Shown here: positions 18,546 to 30,336 of the stretch, one piece after another | Layout of the letters: every line of letters starts with the position of its first letter | Numbering within the stretch: the first letter of the stretch is position 1 | Origin: Jiella sonneratiae | Lineage (GTDB): Bacteria; Pseudomonadota; Alphaproteobacteria; Rhizobiales; Rhizobiaceae | Assembly: GCF_017353515.1 (NCBI RefSeq) | Contig: NZ_JAFMPY010000012.1 | Span: forward strand, 1 to 64,000 | DNA length: 64,000 nt | Reading direction: 5' to 3' | Notes under the pieces: model-generated | The model's database searches: none | Told to the model about the DNA's origin: nothing | What the model saw: only the letters and a program-made list of their open reading frames with translations | Made by a program: the position numbers and the translations under genes

Positions 18546-19949
18546 ATGGCGGGCGGCCCTGCCGCAACGCCGCAACCGGATGCCCCAGGCGGAGATCCGC
18601 GGCTCGCAGCGTCGATCGGCGCGGTGATCGCCGCCGCCGAACAACGGCTCGGCCGTCTCGACGGCCTCCTGCTCGCCGTCTCCGGCGGCCCCGATTCCCT
18701 GGCGCTGATGCTCGCCGCCGCCGGCTGGCAAGAGCGCAACGCCGCTTCCGCGCGGCTGCTCCGCGTCGCCACCGTCGACCATCGCCTCAGGCCGGAGTCT
18801 TCCGCCGAGGCCGCCTTCGTCGCAGGTCTCGCCGCATCGCTCGGCCTTGCCCACGACACCCTTCCCTGGACCGGCTGGGACGGCACCGGCAATCTTGCCG
18901 CCAGCGCCCGGGAGGCCCGCTACCGGCTTCTTCTCGACCACGCCCGCACCCATCGCCTCGGCCTCGTCCTCGTCGCCCACCACCGCGACGACGACCTCGA
19001 GACCCATCTCCTGCGCCGGGCACGCGGCGGCGGGCTTGCGGCACTCGCCGGCATGCGGCCGCTGCGCTGGCTCGGGCCGGACGTGCTTCTGGGCAGACCG
19101 TTCCTCGACATGCCCCAGTCGGTGCTCAAAGGGGCGGTCGCCGCCGGCGGGATCGTTCCGGTCGACGATCCGTCGAACCGCGACATGCGCTCCGACCGCG
19201 CCCGGATCCGGCGCGAACTTGCCGTCGACGCCGGTCTGCGGCAGCGCGCGCTGCGCGGGCTCGGACGGGCGAAGCGGGCGCGCGCTGAGGGCGAAGCGGC
19301 GCTCGCGGCGCTCCTCGCCGATCTTCAGGACACCGGGCGGCTTCGCTACGCCGATGACGGCGCGGTGCTTCTCGACCGCGCGGTGCTCGCCGGCCTGCCG
19401 AAGCGCTGCGCCGCGCAGCTCCTGTCGCGGGCGATCGTCGCCGCCTCGGGCAGTCCGGCGCCGCCCCCCGGCCGCGGCGTCCGGGATCTTCTCGGCAGGC
19501 TCGCGGAAGACGCCGGCCCGGATCTCGTCGCGACCCTCGGCGGGGCGGTGGTCGAGGCGCGGGAAAGCGACATCCTCCTTCGACGCGAATACGGGCGCTG
19601 CGGCATCGCGGATCTGGCGGTAGGCGGCGCGACGCGCCTGATCGGCCGCTTCGCCGACGAACTCCCGGCGCCGGTCGTCTTCGACGGGCGGCTGGCCGTC
19701 GGCCTCGGCCAATTCGCCCAGCTTCCCGGCGCGCGGCTCGTGGCATATGGCAGCCTCGGCCTCGGCGGCCCGCGGCAGAAATGCCTGCCCGTTCTGGTGG
19801 ATGCGGCCGGGCGGCCGAAGGCGGCGGCGGCCGCCGTCGCTCCCCGCCTCGGGCCGGATGTCGCGCCCCTCGCTGTCCTGCCGCTCGCGCCACATCTTCT
19901 GCGGCGCGACCTGCCGCCGGCGGACGGCCTAACCGCTTCCTCACCATGA
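18546..19949 (+). CDS. tilS: tRNA(Ile)-lysidine synthase TilS
   Basis: A 467-residue N-type ATP pyrophosphatase. The PP-loop SGGPDS (46-51) binds ATP, and the [14 protein letters not shown] segment matches the family's usual HHxDDQxET with a small change (Asp for Gln). TilS adds lysine to the wobble cytidine of AUA-reading tRNA-Ile, an essential step. The C-terminal third is diverged and Arg/Ala-rich, common in Rhizobiales. The cpoB-tilS-ftsH order is conserved in this order of bacteria, and it probably shares the cpoB transcript. Confidence 0.94.
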   Translation: MAGGPAATPQPDAPGGDPRLAASIGAVIAAAEQRLGRLDGLLLAVSGGPDSLALMLAAAGWQERNAASARLLRVATVDHRLRPESSAEAAFVAGLAASLGLAHDTLPWTGWDGTGNLAASAREARYRLLLDHARTHRLGLVLVAHHRDDDLETHLLRRARGGGLAALAGMRPLRWLGPDVLLGRPFLDMPQSVLKGAVAAGGIVPVDDPSNRDMRSDRARIRRELAVDAGLRQRALRGLGRAKRARAEGEAALAALLADLQDTGRLRYADDGAVLLDRAVLAGLPKRCAAQLLSRAIVAASGSPAPPPGRGVRDLLGRLAEDAGPDLVATLGGAVVEARESDILLRREYGRCGIADLAVGGATRLIGRFADELPAPVVFDGRLAVGLGQFAQLPGARLVAYGSLGLGGPRQKCLPVLVDAAGRPKAAAAAVAPRLGPDVAPLAVLPLAPHLLRRDLPPADGLTASSP

Positions 19950-20067
19950 ACCGAGGCATGCCCGGCTTTTTGCCGCAAATCACGGGCAATGTGTTGGCAA
20001 GGGGCATCGCAGCACTTATCTTCGCGGGGTTCGCGACGCGGCCCGTTTTGCCGACTCAGGAAGAGTG

Positions 20068-21987
<1,920 letters not shown>

Positions 21988-22016
21988 GCGGCGCGGGAAC
22001 GAGACGAGACGGAAGC

Positions 22017-22045
22017 GGGCGACCCTCGGCGGTCGCCCTTTCTTT
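22017..22045 (+). terminator. Intrinsic terminator after ftsH
   Basis: An 8-bp stem (GGGCGACC 22017-22024 with GGTCGCCC 22031-22038) has a 6-nt loop and is followed by TTTCTTT. It closes the cpoB-tilS-ftsH transcript 29 bp after the ftsH stop. The remaining ~300 bp to glmM contain no other clear element, so glmM probably has its own promoter there. Confidence 0.8.
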
Positions 22046-22341
22046 GAGCGGGCCGCTTAACCCTTCCGGCAGATCGGGCTGACGCCGACCCGGAAAATGC
22101 GGCTAGAATGGGCGGAGCGCCGGGGCGGGCTGTCGGTCCGCCGGATTTGAAGCCGGCGCGAGGGGATTTCAGAGGGCCGTCGGCGGCCGACCGCTGCGGA
22201 GAGATGTCCGCTTCGACCGGACCGGCGGAGACGATCGCCGGCGGGTGAGGACGCTGCGCCGCGCGGCCTGGGATGCCGGCACGCTCGTTTTTTCAGGGCG
22301 TCCGGCATCGTCGATGCGCGAGCGAGGGAAGTGGGGAACTG

Positions 22342-23688
22342 ATGGCGAGAAGCTATTTCGGAACCGACGGCATCCGGGGCACCGCCAACCGCCATCCGAT
22401 GACCGCGGAAGTCGCGATGAAGGTCGGCATGGCGGCCGGCATCGTGTTCCGCCGCGGCAAGCACCGGCACCGGGTGGTCATCGGCAAGGACACCCGCCGC
22501 TCCAGCTACATGATCGAGAACGCCATGGTGGCCGGCTTCACCGCCGCCGGCGTCGACGTCTTCCTGCTCGGCCCGATGCCGACGCCGGCCGTCGCGATGC
22601 TGACGCGCTCGCTGCGGGCCGACATCGGGGTGATGATCTCGGCCTCCCACAATCCGTTCGAGGACAACGGCATCAAGCTCTTCGGCCCGGACGGCTACAA
22701 GCTGTCCGACGACATCGAGGCGGAGATCGCCGGCCTGATCGACGAGGACCTCTCGGCCCGCATGCCGGTCGGCGCGGAGATCGGCCGGGCCAAGCGCGTC
22801 GACGGCGACATCTACCGCTACATCGAATTCGCCAAGCGCACCCTGCCGCGCGAACTGTCGCTGGACGGCATGCGCGTCGCGATCGACTGCGCCAACGGCG
22901 CCGGCTACCGGGTCGCGCCCGAGGTGCTGTGGGAGCTCGGCGCCGACGTCGTGAAGATCGGCGTCGAGCCGGACGGCGTCAACATCAACCGCGACTGCGG
23001 CTCGACCGCCCCGGACGCGCTGATCGCCAAGGTGCGCGAAGTGCGGGCCGACATCGGCATTGCCCTCGACGGCGACGCCGACCGCGTCCTGATCGTCGAC
23101 GAGAAGGGCGACATCGTCGACGGCGACCAGCTGATGGCGGTCATCGCCGAGAGCTGGGCCGACGACGGGCGCCTGTCGGCCGGCGGCATCGTCGCGACGA
23201 TCATGTCCAATCTCGGTCTCGAACGGTTTCTCGAGGCGCGGAAGCTGCAGCTCGCCAGGACCAAGGTCGGCGACCGCTACGTCGTCGAACACATGCGCCA
23301 GCACGGCTACAATGTCGGCGGCGAGCAGTCGGGCCACATCATCCTGTCGGACTTCGCGACGACGGGCGACGGGCTCGTCTCGGCGCTGCAGATCCTCGCC
23401 GTCGTGCGCCGCCGCGGCGGGCCGGTGTCGGAGGTCTGCCGGCGGTTCCAGCCGGTTCCGCAGATCCTGAAGAACGTGCGCTACCGCAACGGCGAGCCGT
23501 TGCAGCAGAACGGCGTGCAGGCGGCGATCTCGGCCGGACGCGACCGGCTCGGCAATGCCGGGCGCCTGGTGATCCGCCCCTCCGGCACGGAGCCGCTGAT
23601 CCGCGTCATGGCCGAGGGCGACGACGCGGTTCTGGTCAATGCGGTGGTCGACGACATCGTTGGGGCGCTGCAGGACGCCGCGGCCTGA
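22342..23688 (+). CDS. glmM: Phosphoglucosamine mutase GlmM
   Basis: A 448-residue alpha-D-phosphohexomutase that converts glucosamine-6-phosphate to glucosamine-1-phosphate for UDP-GlcNAc, the precursor of peptidoglycan and lipid A. The start [12 protein letters not shown] is typical. The phosphoserine loop is [14 protein letters not shown] with catalytic Ser102, the Mg2+ site is DGDADR (about 243-248), and the phosphate-binding loop is [15 protein letters not shown] near the C-terminus. The ATG at 22342 is chosen from family length; the longer frame to 22273 adds unmatched residues. Confidence 0.97.
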   Translation: MARSYFGTDGIRGTANRHPMTAEVAMKVGMAAGIVFRRGKHRHRVVIGKDTRRSSYMIENAMVAGFTAAGVDVFLLGPMPTPAVAMLTRSLRADIGVMISASHNPFEDNGIKLFGPDGYKLSDDIEAEIAGLIDEDLSARMPVGAEIGRAKRVDGDIYRYIEFAKRTLPRELSLDGMRVAIDCANGAGYRVAPEVLWELGADVVKIGVEPDGVNINRDCGSTAPDALIAKVREVRADIGIALDGDADRVLIVDEKGDIVDGDQLMAVIAESWADDGRLSAGGIVATIMSNLGLERFLEARKLQLARTKVGDRYVVEHMRQHGYNVGGEQSGHIILSDFATTGDGLVSALQILAVVRRRGGPVSEVCRRFQPVPQILKNVRYRNGEPLQQNGVQAAISAGRDRLGNAGRLVIRPSGTEPLIRVMAEGDDAVLVNAVVDDIVGALQDAAA

Positions 23689-23937
23689 GCCGAAACCCGC
23701 CGCGACGCTCCGGCGGGCCCGGCGTTTCCCCGCTGCGAGTTCTTGGCCGGCTTCCGGTTGCCGCGAAGAAACCTTGCCGCAGACTTGCGGCGGCAAGAGA
23801 AGACGGCTGCGGCCGCAACGTTATGGTAAACGAATCGTCGTTCTAAACCATCCGTTAACCACTCGCGTTTACCGTCTTTCGTCGAGGTCACCCAATCCGG
23901 TGACGCCGTTCGCACCGACCTCACGGAGACGAAAACA

Positions 23938-24882
23938 ATGAAAAAGCTGATCTTGACGACCGTCGCCGCCATCGGTGCATGGTCGACCCTTGCCCCCGCC
24001 GCCCACGCAGCGGACATCATCGAGGCCCCCGCCTACGTCGCGCCGCCGCCGGCGCCGGTCGTGGTCCAGACCTCGGGCTGGTACCTGCGCGGCGACATCG
24101 GCTATAATTTCAAGTCGAAGACCGACGGTCACTACGACTTCTACAATGTCGGCTTCGGCAACGACGGCGTCGACAACACCGAATATTACGACTCGATCAC
24201 CCTGAAGAACTCGGCGAATTTCGGTGCCGGTATCGGTTACCGCGTTTCCGACCACTTCCGCACCGATCTGACGGTCGACTACTTCCGGACCGGCGTCGAG
24301 GGTTCGAGCCGCTGCGGCTATCTCGTCGAGATCGGCTACGGCCTCGATCCGGTGAACAACAACTGCCGCTACGACGATTCCTCGCACGCCTCGATCTGGA
24401 CGGCGATGGCCAACGCCTATGTCGACATCGGCACCTACGGCCGCATCACGCCCTATATCGGCGCCGGCCTCGGCTTCGCCCACGTCAAGTATGACGACAT
24501 GGAAAACACCATCTCCTGCGGCGGCGCGGCCTGCGACGCGAGCGGCATCTATCACGGCACGCATCCGGGCGAATCGTCCTGGCGCTTCGCCTCCTCGCTC
24601 ATGGCCGGTGCCAGCGTCGACATCACCGACAGCCTGAAGTTCGATGCCGGCTACAAGTACACCCGCATCTCCAAGGGCGACGCCTTCGGCTACGACGAAG
24701 CGGACAGCGCAGCGGGCGCCAGCGGCGTCCAGGGCAAGGACGACGGCTTCAACATCCACACCGTCCGCGCCGGCCTGCGCTACGAATTCGGCGGCACGGG
24801 CTTCGGCAAGGGCAAGGAGCCGGCGCCGCTCTACACCGCGCAGGACTCGGTCTATGCCGAGCCGGCCCCGGTCTACAAATAA
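23938..24882 (+). CDS. Outer-membrane beta-barrel protein (RopB/Omp25-like)
   Basis: A 314-residue exported protein. A signal peptide (LTTVAAIGAWSTLAPAAHA) precedes a Pro-rich start (VAPPPAPVVVQ). Alternating barrel strands follow, such as GWYLRGDIGYNF, FGAGIGYRVSDHFRTDLTVDY, RITPYIGAGLGFAHV and HTVRAGLRYEFGG. This pattern matches the Rhizobiales Omp25/RopB porin-like family, abundant outer-membrane proteins. Four cysteines in predicted surface loops are unusual. A short Pro/Lys tail follows the last strand, which departs from the usual terminal aromatic. The AT-rich 100 bp upstream (TTAACC, TTATGG) fits a strong promoter. Confidence 0.88.
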   Translation: MKKLILTTVAAIGAWSTLAPAAHAADIIEAPAYVAPPPAPVVVQTSGWYLRGDIGYNFKSKTDGHYDFYNVGFGNDGVDNTEYYDSITLKNSANFGAGIGYRVSDHFRTDLTVDYFRTGVEGSSRCGYLVEIGYGLDPVNNNCRYDDSSHASIWTAMANAYVDIGTYGRITPYIGAGLGFAHVKYDDMENTISCGGAACDASGIYHGTHPGESSWRFASSLMAGASVDITDSLKFDAGYKYTRISKGDAFGYDEADSAAGASGVQGKDDGFNIHTVRAGLRYEFGGTGFGKGKEPAPLYTAQDSVYAEPAPVYK

Positions 24883-24891
24883 GCCTCGGAG

Positions 24892-24908
24892 GGCCGGGGA
24901 ACCCGGCC
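24892..24908 (+). terminator. Short hairpin after the outer-membrane protein gene
   Basis: A 7-bp stem (GGCCGGG with CCCGGCC) and a 3-nt loop lie 10 bp after the stop codon. No T-run follows, so it may act as an mRNA-stabilising 3' hairpin or a weak terminator. Confidence 0.4.
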
Positions 24909-25028
24909 GCCACTGACACGAAGACACGAACGATGCCCCGCCCGCCCGGCCCCCGCGCCGCGGCGGGCGGTCGCGTCGAAGGATGGCAAGGACGTCGTCG
25001 CCGCTGCCGCCGCAGAATGAGCCCGGGA

Positions 25029-26918
25029 TCAGCGCGAGGCGACCCGGTGGGCGCGCCGCCGCCGCCCGACGAAGATCCGGCCGCGCCGCCGGCGTTTCGG
25101 GGCGTCGTCCTCGATGATCGCCCCGTGGTCCTCGCCGTCCGGCATCTTCTCGACGGCGTGGAGGCCCGGCCGCGGCCGCACCAGCGGCTCCGGGGTGACG
25201 ACATGCGTCGTCATCATGTCGCTGCCGGCATAGATGCCTTCGGCCTCCTGCAGCTTCAGCCGGGCGTTGTCACGATTGCGCACGTCCTCGACGATGCGGG
25301 CGGCGAGCTCGTCCTCGATGCCGAGGGAAGCGATCGTCGCCCCGCCGAAGGCCAGCGCCGATTCCACCGTCTCGCGGATCTCGTAATCGACGCCGCGCGC
25401 CCGCAGCGACAGCGCGTGGGTCCGGTCGTAGGAGCGCACGAACAGCCTCACGTTGGGAAATTCCGAGCGGATCATGTCGACCACCCGGTCCGTCGTCTCG
25501 CGCTTGTTGGTGCAGACAGCGACGAGCCCGGCCTTGCGGATTCCCGCCGCCTCCAGCACGTCCTTGCGCACGCCGGAGCCGAAATAGATGCGGAAGCCGA
25601 AGCGCTCGGCGGTGCGGATCCGGTCGACGGAGGAGTCGAGGATCGTGACGTCGATGCCGCTCGACAGGAGCACCTGCGCGACGATCTGGCCGAAGCGCGA
25701 GAAGCCGATGAGCAGCACCTCCGAGCCCGCCCCGTCGAAATCCTCCTCCAGTTCCTCTTCCGCGTCCTGACGGTCGAGCCGGCGGCCGAGAAAGGTCGAG
25801 AGCGGCGTCAGCACCATGGTCAGCGAGACGACCGCGACGAGGACCGAGGAGGTCTCTGCCGAAAAGATCCGCTCCGACGCCGCCGCCGAGAACAGCACGA
25901 AGCCGAACTCGCCTGCCTGGGAGAGCAGGGCGGCGACCCGGATCGACAGGCCCCGCGTCTCGCCGAAGATCCGGCAGAGGCCGAAGATCAGCGCCGCCTT
26001 CACCGCCATCAGCACCGGCGCCGCCACGAGGATCACCGGCCAGGCGTCCTTGAGGACCGACAGATCGATCGACAGGCCGACGCCGATGAAGAACAGGCCG
26101 AGGAGCAGGCCGCGGAACGGCTCGATATTGGCCTCGAGTTCGTGGCGGTAGGAGGAATCGGCGAGGAAGATGCCGGCGATGAAGGCGCCCATCGCCATCG
26201 AGAAGCCCGCCGCCTGCATCAGCATGGCCGATCCCAGCACCACGAACAGCGCCGCGCCGAGCATGACCTCGCGCGCCCCCGCCGAGGCCATCAGCCTGAA
26301 CAGCGGATTGACCAGGAAGCGTCCGGCAAGGAGCAGCGCCGCGAGGGCGCCGAGCGAGATAAGGATCCGCATCGGCTCGATGCCGGCATTCTCGCCGCCC
26401 GGCGCCAGGAAGGGCAGGATGGCGAGCAGCGGCACCACCGCGAGATCCTGGAACAACAGGATCGAGAAGGCCGCCTGTCCGTGCCGCGTGTTGGTCTCGC
26501 CCGCCTCGTCGAGGAGCTGCATGCCGAAGGCCGTCGAGGAGAGGGCGAGGCCGAAGCCGACGACGATCGCCGCCGGAATGCCGAGACCGAACAGCCAGCC
26601 GGCGGCCGCCAGCACCGCGCCGGAGACCGCCACCTGGGCGAGACCGAGGCCGAAGATCTGCCGGCGCAGCGCCCACAGCCGGTCGGGCTTCAGTTCCAGG
26701 CCGATGATGAACAGGAGGAAGACCACGCCGAGCTCGCCGACGGAGAGGATCTGCTCGCCCTCTCCGATCACCCGCAGCACCGGCCCCATCAGGGTTCCGG
26801 CGGCGAGATAGCCGAGCACGGTCCCGAGGCCGATCCGCTTGAACAGCGCGCCGGCCGCGACGCCGACGCCCAGCAGCAGCAGCACTTCGAGAAAGATGGC
26901 GCTTGATCCGTGTTCCAC
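25029..26918 (-). CDS. Kef-type monovalent cation:proton antiporter (CPA2) with NAD-binding regulatory domain
   Basis: A 629-residue protein. The N-terminal ~390 residues form about 12 membrane helices of the Na+/H+ exchanger fold (VGELGVVFLLFIIGLELKPD; FQDLAVVPLLAILPFLAPG; LSQAGEFGFVLFSAA). A cytoplasmic RCK/TrkA-N domain follows (about 405-520; VLLIGFSRFGQIVAQVLLSS). This architecture matches KefB/KefC-type K+ efflux systems gated by glutathione adducts or nucleotides, but no KefF/KefG partner is adjacent. The GTG at 26918 is the likely start because homology begins at EHGSSAIFLEVLLLLG; the longer frame adds Arg-rich residues. It ends in a basic tail and is divergent from the lipid A operon. 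Confidence 0.92.
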   Translation of the reverse strand: MEHGSSAIFLEVLLLLGVGVAAGALFKRIGLGTVLGYLAAGTLMGPVLRVIGEGEQILSVGELGVVFLLFIIGLELKPDRLWALRRQIFGLGLAQVAVSGAVLAAAGWLFGLGIPAAIVVGFGLALSSTAFGMQLLDEAGETNTRHGQAAFSILLFQDLAVVPLLAILPFLAPGGENAGIEPMRILISLGALAALLLAGRFLVNPLFRLMASAGAREVMLGAALFVVLGSAMLMQAAGFSMAMGAFIAGIFLADSSYRHELEANIEPFRGLLLGLFFIGVGLSIDLSVLKDAWPVILVAAPVLMAVKAALIFGLCRIFGETRGLSIRVAALLSQAGEFGFVLFSAAASERIFSAETSSVLVAVVSLTMVLTPLSTFLGRRLDRQDAEEELEEDFDGAGSEVLLIGFSRFGQIVAQVLLSSGIDVTILDSSVDRIRTAERFGFRIYFGSGVRKDVLEAAGIRKAGLVAVCTNKRETTDRVVDMIRSEFPNVRLFVRSYDRTHALSLRARGVDYEIRETVESALAFGGATIASLGIEDELAARIVEDVRNRDNARLKLQEAEGIYAGSDMMTTHVVTPEPLVRPRPGLHAVEKMPDGEDHGAIIEDDAPKRRRRGRIFVGRRRRAHRVASR

Positions 26919-27068
26919 AGCCGGGCACTCGTTCCTATCTCTCGCCTGTCGACGGCGTTGGAATTGTCGACGCCGCCCGTCGCGGCGGCCGGCGGCGACG
27001 GCGGGGCGGCTTGCGATGCATGCGCCGCACAATAAATAGTCTCGAAGCGAAGATCAGTAGGCGAAGCG

Positions 27069-28409
27069 ATGGACGAGGATACGAAGCGGCTGACCGGGAC
27101 CGCGGAACGGCTGATCGCGGCGGCGAGAAAGGCCGGCGCCGACGCCGCCGATGCGGCGGTCGTCCGCTCGCAGGGCCGTTCGGTCGAGGTCAGACTCGGC
27201 AGGGTCGAGGACACCGAGAGCGCCGAGAGCGAGGATCTGGCGTTGCGGGTCTTCGTCGGCCGGCGCGTCGCCACCGTCTCGGCCGACGTCCACGCCGACA
27301 TCGACCGATTGGCCGAGCGGGCCGTCGCCATGGCCAGGGTCTCGCCGGAGGACCGTTACGCCTCGCTCGCGCCGAAGGACCGGCTGGCGCCTTCCGGCGA
27401 TCTCGACCTCGACCTCTACGACGCCACCAGCCCGTCCAGCGAGGCCATGGTCGAGGCGGCGCTCGCCCTCGAGGACGCCGCGCGGTCGGTCGCCGGCGTG
27501 ACGAACTCCGGCGGCGCTTCGGTCTCGGCCGGGGCGAGCGGTCTCGTCCTCGTCACCTCCGAGGGCTTCGTCGGCGAACGGATGCGATCGGGCTTCTCGC
27601 GCTCGGTCAGCGTCATCGCCGGCGAGGGCACCGGCATGGAGCGCGACTACGACTTCGATTCGCGCATCCATTACGCCGACCTCGAATCGCCCGAGGCGAT
27701 CGGCCGGCGCGCCGGCGAGCGGACGGTGCGCCGGCTTTCGCCCGGCAAGGTGGCGACGGGCAGCTACCCGATCGTCTTCGACCCCCGCGTCGCCCGCGGC
27801 CTGATCGGCAGCGTCATCGGGGCGATCAACGGCGCGGCGATCGCCCGCAAGACGAGCTTCCTGATGGACCGGATGGACCGGGAGATCCTGCCGGCCTCCG
27901 TCTCGATCGTCGACGAGCCGCTGCTCGCCCGCCGGCCGGGATCGCGGCCGTTCGACGGCGAGGGGGTGCGCGGCGAGACGCTGACGCTGGTCGAGAACGG
28001 CATCCTGAAGGCGTGGCTGCTCGACACGGCGACCGCCGGCGAACTCGGGCTCGAGACCAACGGGCGCGCCGCCCGCTCCTCCGGCGGGGTCTCGCCGTCC
28101 TCGAGCAACGTTTCGGTGACGCCGGGCGAAGTTTCGCCTGAGGAGCTGATCGCCGAAACGAAGAGCGGCATCTACGTGCACGAGCTGATCGGGCAGGGCG
28201 TCAATCTCGTCACCGGCGACTACAGCCGCGGCGCGACCGGCTTTTTGATCGAGGACGGCGTGCTGACGCGGCCGGTGTCGGAATTCACCATCGCCGGCAA
28301 CCTCAGGGAGATGCTGCTGGCGCTGACGCTCGCCGACGACCTCGACACGCGCTTTTCGCTCGTCGCGCCGACGCTGCGCGTCGAACGCATGACCGTCGCG
28401 GGGAACTGA
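27069..28409 (+). CDS. pmbA: TldD/PmbA family protein (PmbA/TldE type)
   Basis: A 446-residue member of the TldD/TldE family. TldD-TldE heterodimers cleave unfolded peptides, for example in microcin maturation and CcdA turnover. TldD carries an HExxxH zinc site; this protein lacks it (the nearest segment is VHELIGQGVNL), so it is assigned to the TldE/PmbA side. Typical segments are GAINGAAIARKTSFL and ATGFLIEDGVLTRPVSEFTIAGN. No tldD lies in the window. It heads the operon, and the next gene starts 2 bp after its stop. Confidence 0.9.
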   Translation: MDEDTKRLTGTAERLIAAARKAGADAADAAVVRSQGRSVEVRLGRVEDTESAESEDLALRVFVGRRVATVSADVHADIDRLAERAVAMARVSPEDRYASLAPKDRLAPSGDLDLDLYDATSPSSEAMVEAALALEDAARSVAGVTNSGGASVSAGASGLVLVTSEGFVGERMRSGFSRSVSVIAGEGTGMERDYDFDSRIHYADLESPEAIGRRAGERTVRRLSPGKVATGSYPIVFDPRVARGLIGSVIGAINGAAIARKTSFLMDRMDREILPASVSIVDEPLLARRPGSRPFDGEGVRGETLTLVENGILKAWLLDTATAGELGLETNGRAARSSGGVSPSSSNVSVTPGEVSPEELIAETKSGIYVHELIGQGVNLVTGDYSRGATGFLIEDGVLTRPVSEFTIAGNLREMLLALTLADDLDTRFSLVAPTLRVERMTVAGN

Positions 28410-28411
28410 GC

Positions 28412-29215
28412 TTGGACGGCTTCTCCACCAGCCTCGCCGACGATCTCGCCCTCCTGAAGGAAGCGGCGTGCCGCGGCGGCGCGATCGCCATGACCTATTT
28501 CCAGCGCGATCCGCAGGTCTGGTACAAGAACGGCACCTCGCCGGTGAGCGAGGCCGACTATGCCGTCGACCGCGCGCTCGAGGAGGCGCTGTCCACGGCG
28601 CGGCCCGGCTATGGCTGGGTCTCCGAGGAGATGCAGGACGGCGACCGCGCCGGTACGGAGCGCCACCGGGTGTTCGTGGTCGATCCGATCGACGGGACGC
28701 GGGCGTTCCTGCGCGGCGAGGACGTCTGGTGCGTCTCGATCGCGGTGCTCGAGGCGGGCGTTCCGGTGGCAGGCGTCCTGCACGTTCCGGTGCGCGGCGA
28801 GACCTTCGAGGCGACGGCGGACGGGCCGGCGCTCATCAACGGCGCGCCATGCCGCGTCAGCGAGGCGCCCGCGGGCCGGCAGATGCGCCTGTCGGTGCCC
28901 GATTCGATGCGCAAGCGGCTGCGCGCCCGGGAGGGCGAGGCCGTGGAGGCGCTGCCCGTCGTGCCGTCTCTCGCCTACCGCCTCGCCCTCGTCGCCAGCG
29001 GCCGCCTCGACGGCACGCTGGTGCGTCCCCGCGCCAACGACTGGGACGTCGCCGCGGCCGACCTCATCCTCGAACGCGCCGGCGGCTTCTTCGCCGACGC
29101 CGAGGGCGGGCGATGGCGCTACGGCGACGCGGCGACCTCCCACGGCGTCATGGTCGCCGGCCCCCTTGGCTTGGCGCCGCGTTTGCGCGATATCGCCCGG
29201 GGCATCGCCGCCTGA
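28412..29215 (+). CDS. Inositol monophosphatase-family phosphatase (CysQ-like)
   Basis: A 267-residue Mg2+-dependent phosphatase of the inositol monophosphatase / 3'(2'),5'-bisphosphate nucleotidase superfamily. The metal-binding core is DPIDGTRAFLRG (about 91-102). SEEMQDG upstream supplies another acidic ligand, and NDWDVAAADLIL near 210 is the third site. In relatives it recycles 3'-phosphoadenosine 5'-phosphate or inositol phosphates; the substrate is not certain. The start is TTG at 28412 with GGGGA about 8 nt upstream, only 2 bp after pmbA, which suggests translational coupling. Confidence 0.88.
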   Translation: MDGFSTSLADDLALLKEAACRGGAIAMTYFQRDPQVWYKNGTSPVSEADYAVDRALEEALSTARPGYGWVSEEMQDGDRAGTERHRVFVVDPIDGTRAFLRGEDVWCVSIAVLEAGVPVAGVLHVPVRGETFEATADGPALINGAPCRVSEAPAGRQMRLSVPDSMRKRLRAREGEAVEALPVVPSLAYRLALVASGRLDGTLVRPRANDWDVAAADLILERAGGFFADAEGGRWRYGDAATSHGVMVAGPLGLAPRLRDIARGIAA

Positions 29216-29257
29216 GATGCCCGTTCCTCCACCTTCCGATCGATCAGGACCCTTGCC

Positions 29258-29491
29258 ATGCAGGAAGAAAAAAAGCCCAAGCAACTGCTTCACCTCGTCT
29301 TCGGCGGCGAACTCGACAATCTTGCAACCGTCGAGTTCAAGGACCTCGAAAGCCTTGATATCGTCGGAATTTTCCCCGACTACGCCTCGGCCCTCGCTGC
29401 ATGGCGCGGCAAGGCGCAGCAGACGGTCGACAATGCCGCGATGCGCTACTTCATCGTTCACATGCACAGGCTGCTCGACCCGCAGAAGTGA
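29258..29491 (+). CDS. DUF4170 family small protein
   Basis: A 77-residue soluble protein of DUF4170 with the typical core LHLVFGGELDNLATVEFKDL and IVHMHRLLDP. The function is unknown. Its position between a phosphatase and a lipid A-type acyltransferase is conserved in Rhizobiales, suggesting an accessory role in envelope or lipid A biosynthesis, which is inference. The ATG at 29258 is the only ATG start in the four genes from cysQ-like to waaA. Confidence 0.88.
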   Translation: MQEEKKPKQLLHLVFGGELDNLATVEFKDLESLDIVGIFPDYASALAAWRGKAQQTVDNAAMRYFIVHMHRLLDPQK

Positions 29492-29517
29492 CGTGCAACC
29501 AAGACGGAAGGGTCGAC

Positions 29518-30336
29518 GTGTCGCAGACCGTGTCGGATGACGAGTACCTCGAGGCGGACCCGGCCCGGCAATCAGACATGGAAGGCAGCGTCAGGCGCGA
29601 GCCCTCGGGCCGCCGGCGCAAGCGGCGCGGCGTCTTCCGCCGGCTGATGCGCTCGCAGGCGGCGGTCGGCGCGATCGGCACGGCCGTCCTCGGCGCCCTG
29701 CGCTTCGTCCATGCCAGCCAGCGGCTCGCCCCCGGATCGTCCGACGTCTCCGGCCTGCTGCACAGCCACCATCCGGCGATCGTCGCCATGTGGCACGGGC
29801 AGCATCTGCTCGCGCCGTTCTACCGGCCGCGCGACCTGCCTTATGCGGCGCTCCTGTCGCGCAGCGCCGACGCCGAGATCAACGCCCGGGTCGTCGAGGC
29901 CTTCGGCATCTCGACCCTGCGCGGTTCGGGCGGGCGCCCCGGCAAGGCGAGGCGCTTCCGCGAAAAGGGCGGGGCGCGGGCGCTGGTGGCGATGCGCCGG
30001 CTGCTGCAGGGCGGCAGCGGCATCTTCATGATCGCCGACATCCCGAAGGGTACGCCGCGCGAGGCGGGCCTCGGCATCGTCACCCTGGCGAAGATCTCCG
30101 GCCGGCCGATCGTCCCGGCCGCCGCCGTCACCAGCCGCCATCACGTCGTCGCGGGCTCCTGGGACCGGACGCGCATCCCGCTGCCCTTCGGCCGGCTGGC
30201 GGTGATCGCCGGCGAGCCGATCAGCGTGCCCGCCGATGCCGACGAGGCGGTGATGGAGGAAAAGCGCCGCGAGATCACGCGGGCGATCGAGGCGGCGAAC
30301 CTCGCCGCCGAGCGGCTGGTCGGGACGCTGCGGTGA
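29518..30336 (+). CDS. Lysophospholipid acyltransferase-like protein (DUF374)
   Basis: A 272-residue protein with a basic N-terminus, one hydrophobic segment (AAVGAIGTAVLGALRF) and the DUF374/LPLAT core. IVAMWHGQHLLAPF contains the acyltransferase histidine, and MIADIPKGTPREAGLG and KISGRPIVPAAAVTS are typical of the later motifs. It likely transfers an acyl chain at the inner membrane; its place directly before waaA points to lipid A or Kdo2-lipid A as substrate, which is inference. The start is GTG at 29518 with GGAAGGG upstream; an in-frame ATG at 29578 is an alternative. Its stop codon overlaps the waaA start by 4 bp. Confidence 0.88.
   Translation: MSQTVSDDEYLEADPARQSDMEGSVRREPSGRRRKRRGVFRRLMRSQAAVGAIGTAVLGALRFVHASQRLAPGSSDVSGLLHSHHPAIVAMWHGQHLLAPFYRPRDLPYAALLSRSADAEINARVVEAFGISTLRGSGGRPGKARRFREKGGARALVAMRRLLQGGSGIFMIADIPKGTPREAGLGIVTLAKISGRPIVPAAAVTSRHHVVAGSWDRTRIPLPFGRLAVIAGEPISVPADADEAVMEEKRREITRAIEAANLAAERLVGTLR

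Noticed and set aside
24933-26906. 657-residue plus-strand frame opposite the Kef-type antiporter
   Set aside because: The minus strand encodes a full antiporter with membrane helices and an NAD-binding domain. The plus-strand product is a charged low-complexity shadow.
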